Both the position numbers and the translations under genes were made by a program. Of a DNA stretch of 16,038 bases, positions 14,775 to 16,038 are shown in pieces. Every line of letters begins with the position of its first letter. Position 1 is the stretch's first letter. The notes below the pieces were generated by a model, which saw nothing but the letters and a program-made list of their open reading frames with translations, searched no databases and was not told the origin of the DNA. The stretch is from Chloroflexia bacterium (GTDB lineage: Bacteria > Chloroflexota > Chloroflexia > Thermomicrobiales > UBA6265): positions 1-16,038 of the forward strand of contig JACCYX010000045.1 of the NCBI GenBank assembly GCA_013696265.1. Reading direction: 5' to 3'.

Positions 14775-15366
14775 TGTCCCGCCCTTGCGCTTCCTCGAAC
14801 TGACCTTCCTGCATCGCCCGGTTCTCGTCCGAGAGTTGGTCCAGTACCGCAAGTTGCCGTTGAAATACATCCGCTCCTGGAATGTCCTTCCGAGTTGACA
14901 TCGGCATCGTCAGTCGCACGTAGCCACCCTCCGGCGAGTAGTCGAGCTGGAACCAGTCACTGGTCACACCCAGTTCGCTCGCCAGGTCTTCCCGCCGCAA
15001 CACCTCCAGTTGCCGCAACTTCGGCGAGCCCTCCGGCCGAAACTCGGTCGTTCCTTTGCCGGGATAGACGACGTAGAGCCAGGCATCGCCGCCCGCAGCG
15101 TCGATCAACTCGACCTGGAAGACGCGCACCGGTCCGCCTTCGGCGTGCGCCATCCGCCCGAAGGCCAGCTTGCTGGCAAACCGGCCCTCGACCTGTGCTT
15201 CCTCGACATCGGCCTCGCCGTCAAGGACCGCGGCCAGCGGCGTCAGCGCCGCCTGGAGGTCCGCCTTTGCTCGGCGCGTGAAATAGACCGCCATGTAGGC
15301 GGTCGCGGCCAGGGCCAGGAAAACGACGCCACACATGACGAGCGTGACTGATACGTACGGGTTCAC
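14767..15366 (-). CDS. Hypothetical membrane-anchored protein
   Basis: A 199-residue protein with one N-terminal hydrophobic segment at about 5-29 (VSVTLVMCGVVFLALAATAY), then RR, then a mainly hydrophilic domain, suggesting a single-pass anchor with a cytoplasmic body. The body has an acidic linker (LDGEADVEEAQVEG), a beta-type stretch (VFQVELIDAAGGDAWLYVVY) and a charged helical tail. No family is recognised. The start is GTG at 15366 with GAGG about 9 bases upstream. Its stop overlaps the next gene start by 8 bases. It is divergent from the MFS transporter gene. Confidence 0.75.
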   Translation of the reverse strand: MNPYVSVTLVMCGVVFLALAATAYMAVYFTRRAKADLQAALTPLAAVLDGEADVEEAQVEGRFASKLAFGRMAHAEGGPVRVFQVELIDAAGGDAWLYVVYPGKGTTEFRPEGSPKLRQLEVLRREDLASELGVTSDWFQLDYSPEGGYVRLTMPMSTRKDIPGADVFQRQLAVLDQLSDENRAMQEGQFEEAQGRDNG

Positions 15367-15475
15367 GAAAGGACCTCATGGCAAAGCCGAAAGGAATCGC
15401 CGAGTGTGCGACTCCCGATTCACGATCCAGTATCCATTCAAACACCAGGGCGGCGCTGCGACCATGCACCATGTC

Positions 15476-15503
15476 TTGCCGGGAGCGACGGGTTCAGTAC
15501 AAT
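15476..15503 (+). promoter_or_regulatory. Candidate promoter for the MFS transporter gene
   Basis: TTGCCG (15476-15481), a 16-bp spacer and TACAAT (15498-15503) resemble a sigma70-type promoter in the 269-bp divergent gap. The implied leader would be about 125 bases. The rest of the gap shows no gene-like frame with a supported start. Confidence 0.4.
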
Positions 15504-15635
15504 CCGAATGCGCCAGCTGGGAAATCCGGACCGTGATGGCGACTGGTCACCGATCAGGCCCGTCCTGGTCGAACACGCCCGGATCGCAAGCACCCACTAC
15601 TCCCCAGGGATTCGTCCGGGCCGCGAGGTTTCTCC

Positions 15636-16038
15636 ATGCGCTGGCAATGGCATTTCGGTCTCGGCCGTGAACTGGGGTACGCGTTCTGGGCGCTGACCTT
15701 TTTCGAAGCCGTGCTCGGCGCCTATGCCCCGATCTGGCCACTCTGGATCGAGCGACAGGGAGCGTCAATCGCCATCGTTGGCGTCGTGCTGGCCTCGGCC
15801 GGGGTGATCCGGCCATTCGTGCTTGGGCCGGGGACGGCGCTCACCGACCGGTTCAACACCCGCGATGTCCTCTTGGTCTGCCGCGCCATCAGCATGTGCG
15901 GCCTGGTCATCGCCGCCTTCGCCGGGACCTGGCAAATCCTGTTCGTGACCGTGGCCTTCAACGCGCTCGGCGAGTTGGCGTTCCCGACCATCCACGCCTA
16001 CGTCGCCGACCACGCCGGGGATGATCCGGTCCACGCCT
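15636..16038 (+). CDS. MFS-type transporter, N-terminal part (cut by window end)
   Basis: An open frame from ATG 15636 to the window edge encodes 134 residues. GAGG lies 7 bases before the ATG. Hydrophobic segments are at about 15-38, 44-65, 80-98 and 100-116, with an Arg/Asp-containing loop (GPGTALTDRFNTRDVLL) between the second and third. This matches the helix 2-3 loop position of major facilitator superfamily proteins, where G-x3-D-R-x-G/N-R-type motifs occur. The substrate is unknown. The C-terminal two-thirds lie outside the window. Confidence 0.75.
   Translation, partial: MRWQWHFGLGRELGYAFWALTFFEAVLGAYAPIWPLWIERQGASIAIVGVVLASAGVIRPFVLGPGTALTDRFNTRDVLLVCRAISMCGLVIAAFAGTWQILFVTVAFNALGELAFPTIHAYVADHAGDDPVHA

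Noticed and set aside
1..16038. Defence system, prophage or insertion sequence
   Set aside because: No nuclease, transposase, integrase, toxin-antitoxin or phage structural gene, and no spaced direct repeats, were found.

Overview
The window is about 16 kb of GC-rich (roughly 63-65%, estimated by eye) bacterial chromosome. It carries mostly single-copy housekeeping and core-metabolism genes in short, closely packed transcription units. Several protein sequences, and the repeat fragments between genes, look like the phylum Chloroflexota, perhaps a Thermomicrobia/Sphaerobacter-type lineage. This assignment is an impression from gene content and sequence style, not a phylogenetic result. There are no rRNA, tRNA, CRISPR, transposase or phage genes.

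Layout. (1) 1-3396, plus strand: the last codons of an unidentified gene, then hisS (histidyl-tRNA synthetase), a PIG-L/LmbE-type deacetylase, and 6 bp later a galactokinase-like GHMP sugar kinase. (2) 3397-3574: a convergent gap holding a large, almost perfect hairpin. (3) 3575-8543, minus strand, read right to left: a CPBP membrane protease, a Mur ligase closely resembling the last domain of cyanophycin synthetase, moaA (molybdenum cofactor), and a D-2-hydroxyacid dehydrogenase. Palindromic repeats lie between moaA and the dehydrogenase. (4) 8544-8801: a divergent promoter region. (5) 8802-12080, plus strand: parB, prfB (release factor 2, read through a programmed +1 frameshift) and a secreted gluzincin-type metallopeptidase whose GTG start overlaps the prfB stop. 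(6) 12081-12311: a composite palindromic repeat. (7) 12312-14007, plus strand: a thioredoxin-like [2Fe-2S] ferredoxin with a C-terminal extension and a PAP2/Aur1-like membrane phosphatase. (8) 13989-15366, minus strand: two overlapping genes of unknown function, the upstream one membrane-anchored. (9) 15636 to the end, plus strand: the N-terminal part of an MFS transporter.

How the genes work together. Few neighbours share an obvious pathway. hisS, prfB and parB serve translation and chromosome segregation. The deacetylase/sugar-kinase pair could act on a common sugar substrate, and the two unknown minus-strand genes at the right end are probably co-translated. No complete new multigene system is visible.

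Points most worth a second look: the cyanophycin-synthetase-like protein that keeps a shortened N-terminal domain and the Mur ligase but has no ATP-grasp domain; the prfB frameshift, which hides the first 56 codons from simple ORF calling; and a small set of related intergenic palindromes (core GGACACAA ... CCCTAC) at 4704-4728 and 12097-12281, plus a second hairpin type at 3449-3506 whose core partly recurs inside the 12097-12281 element.
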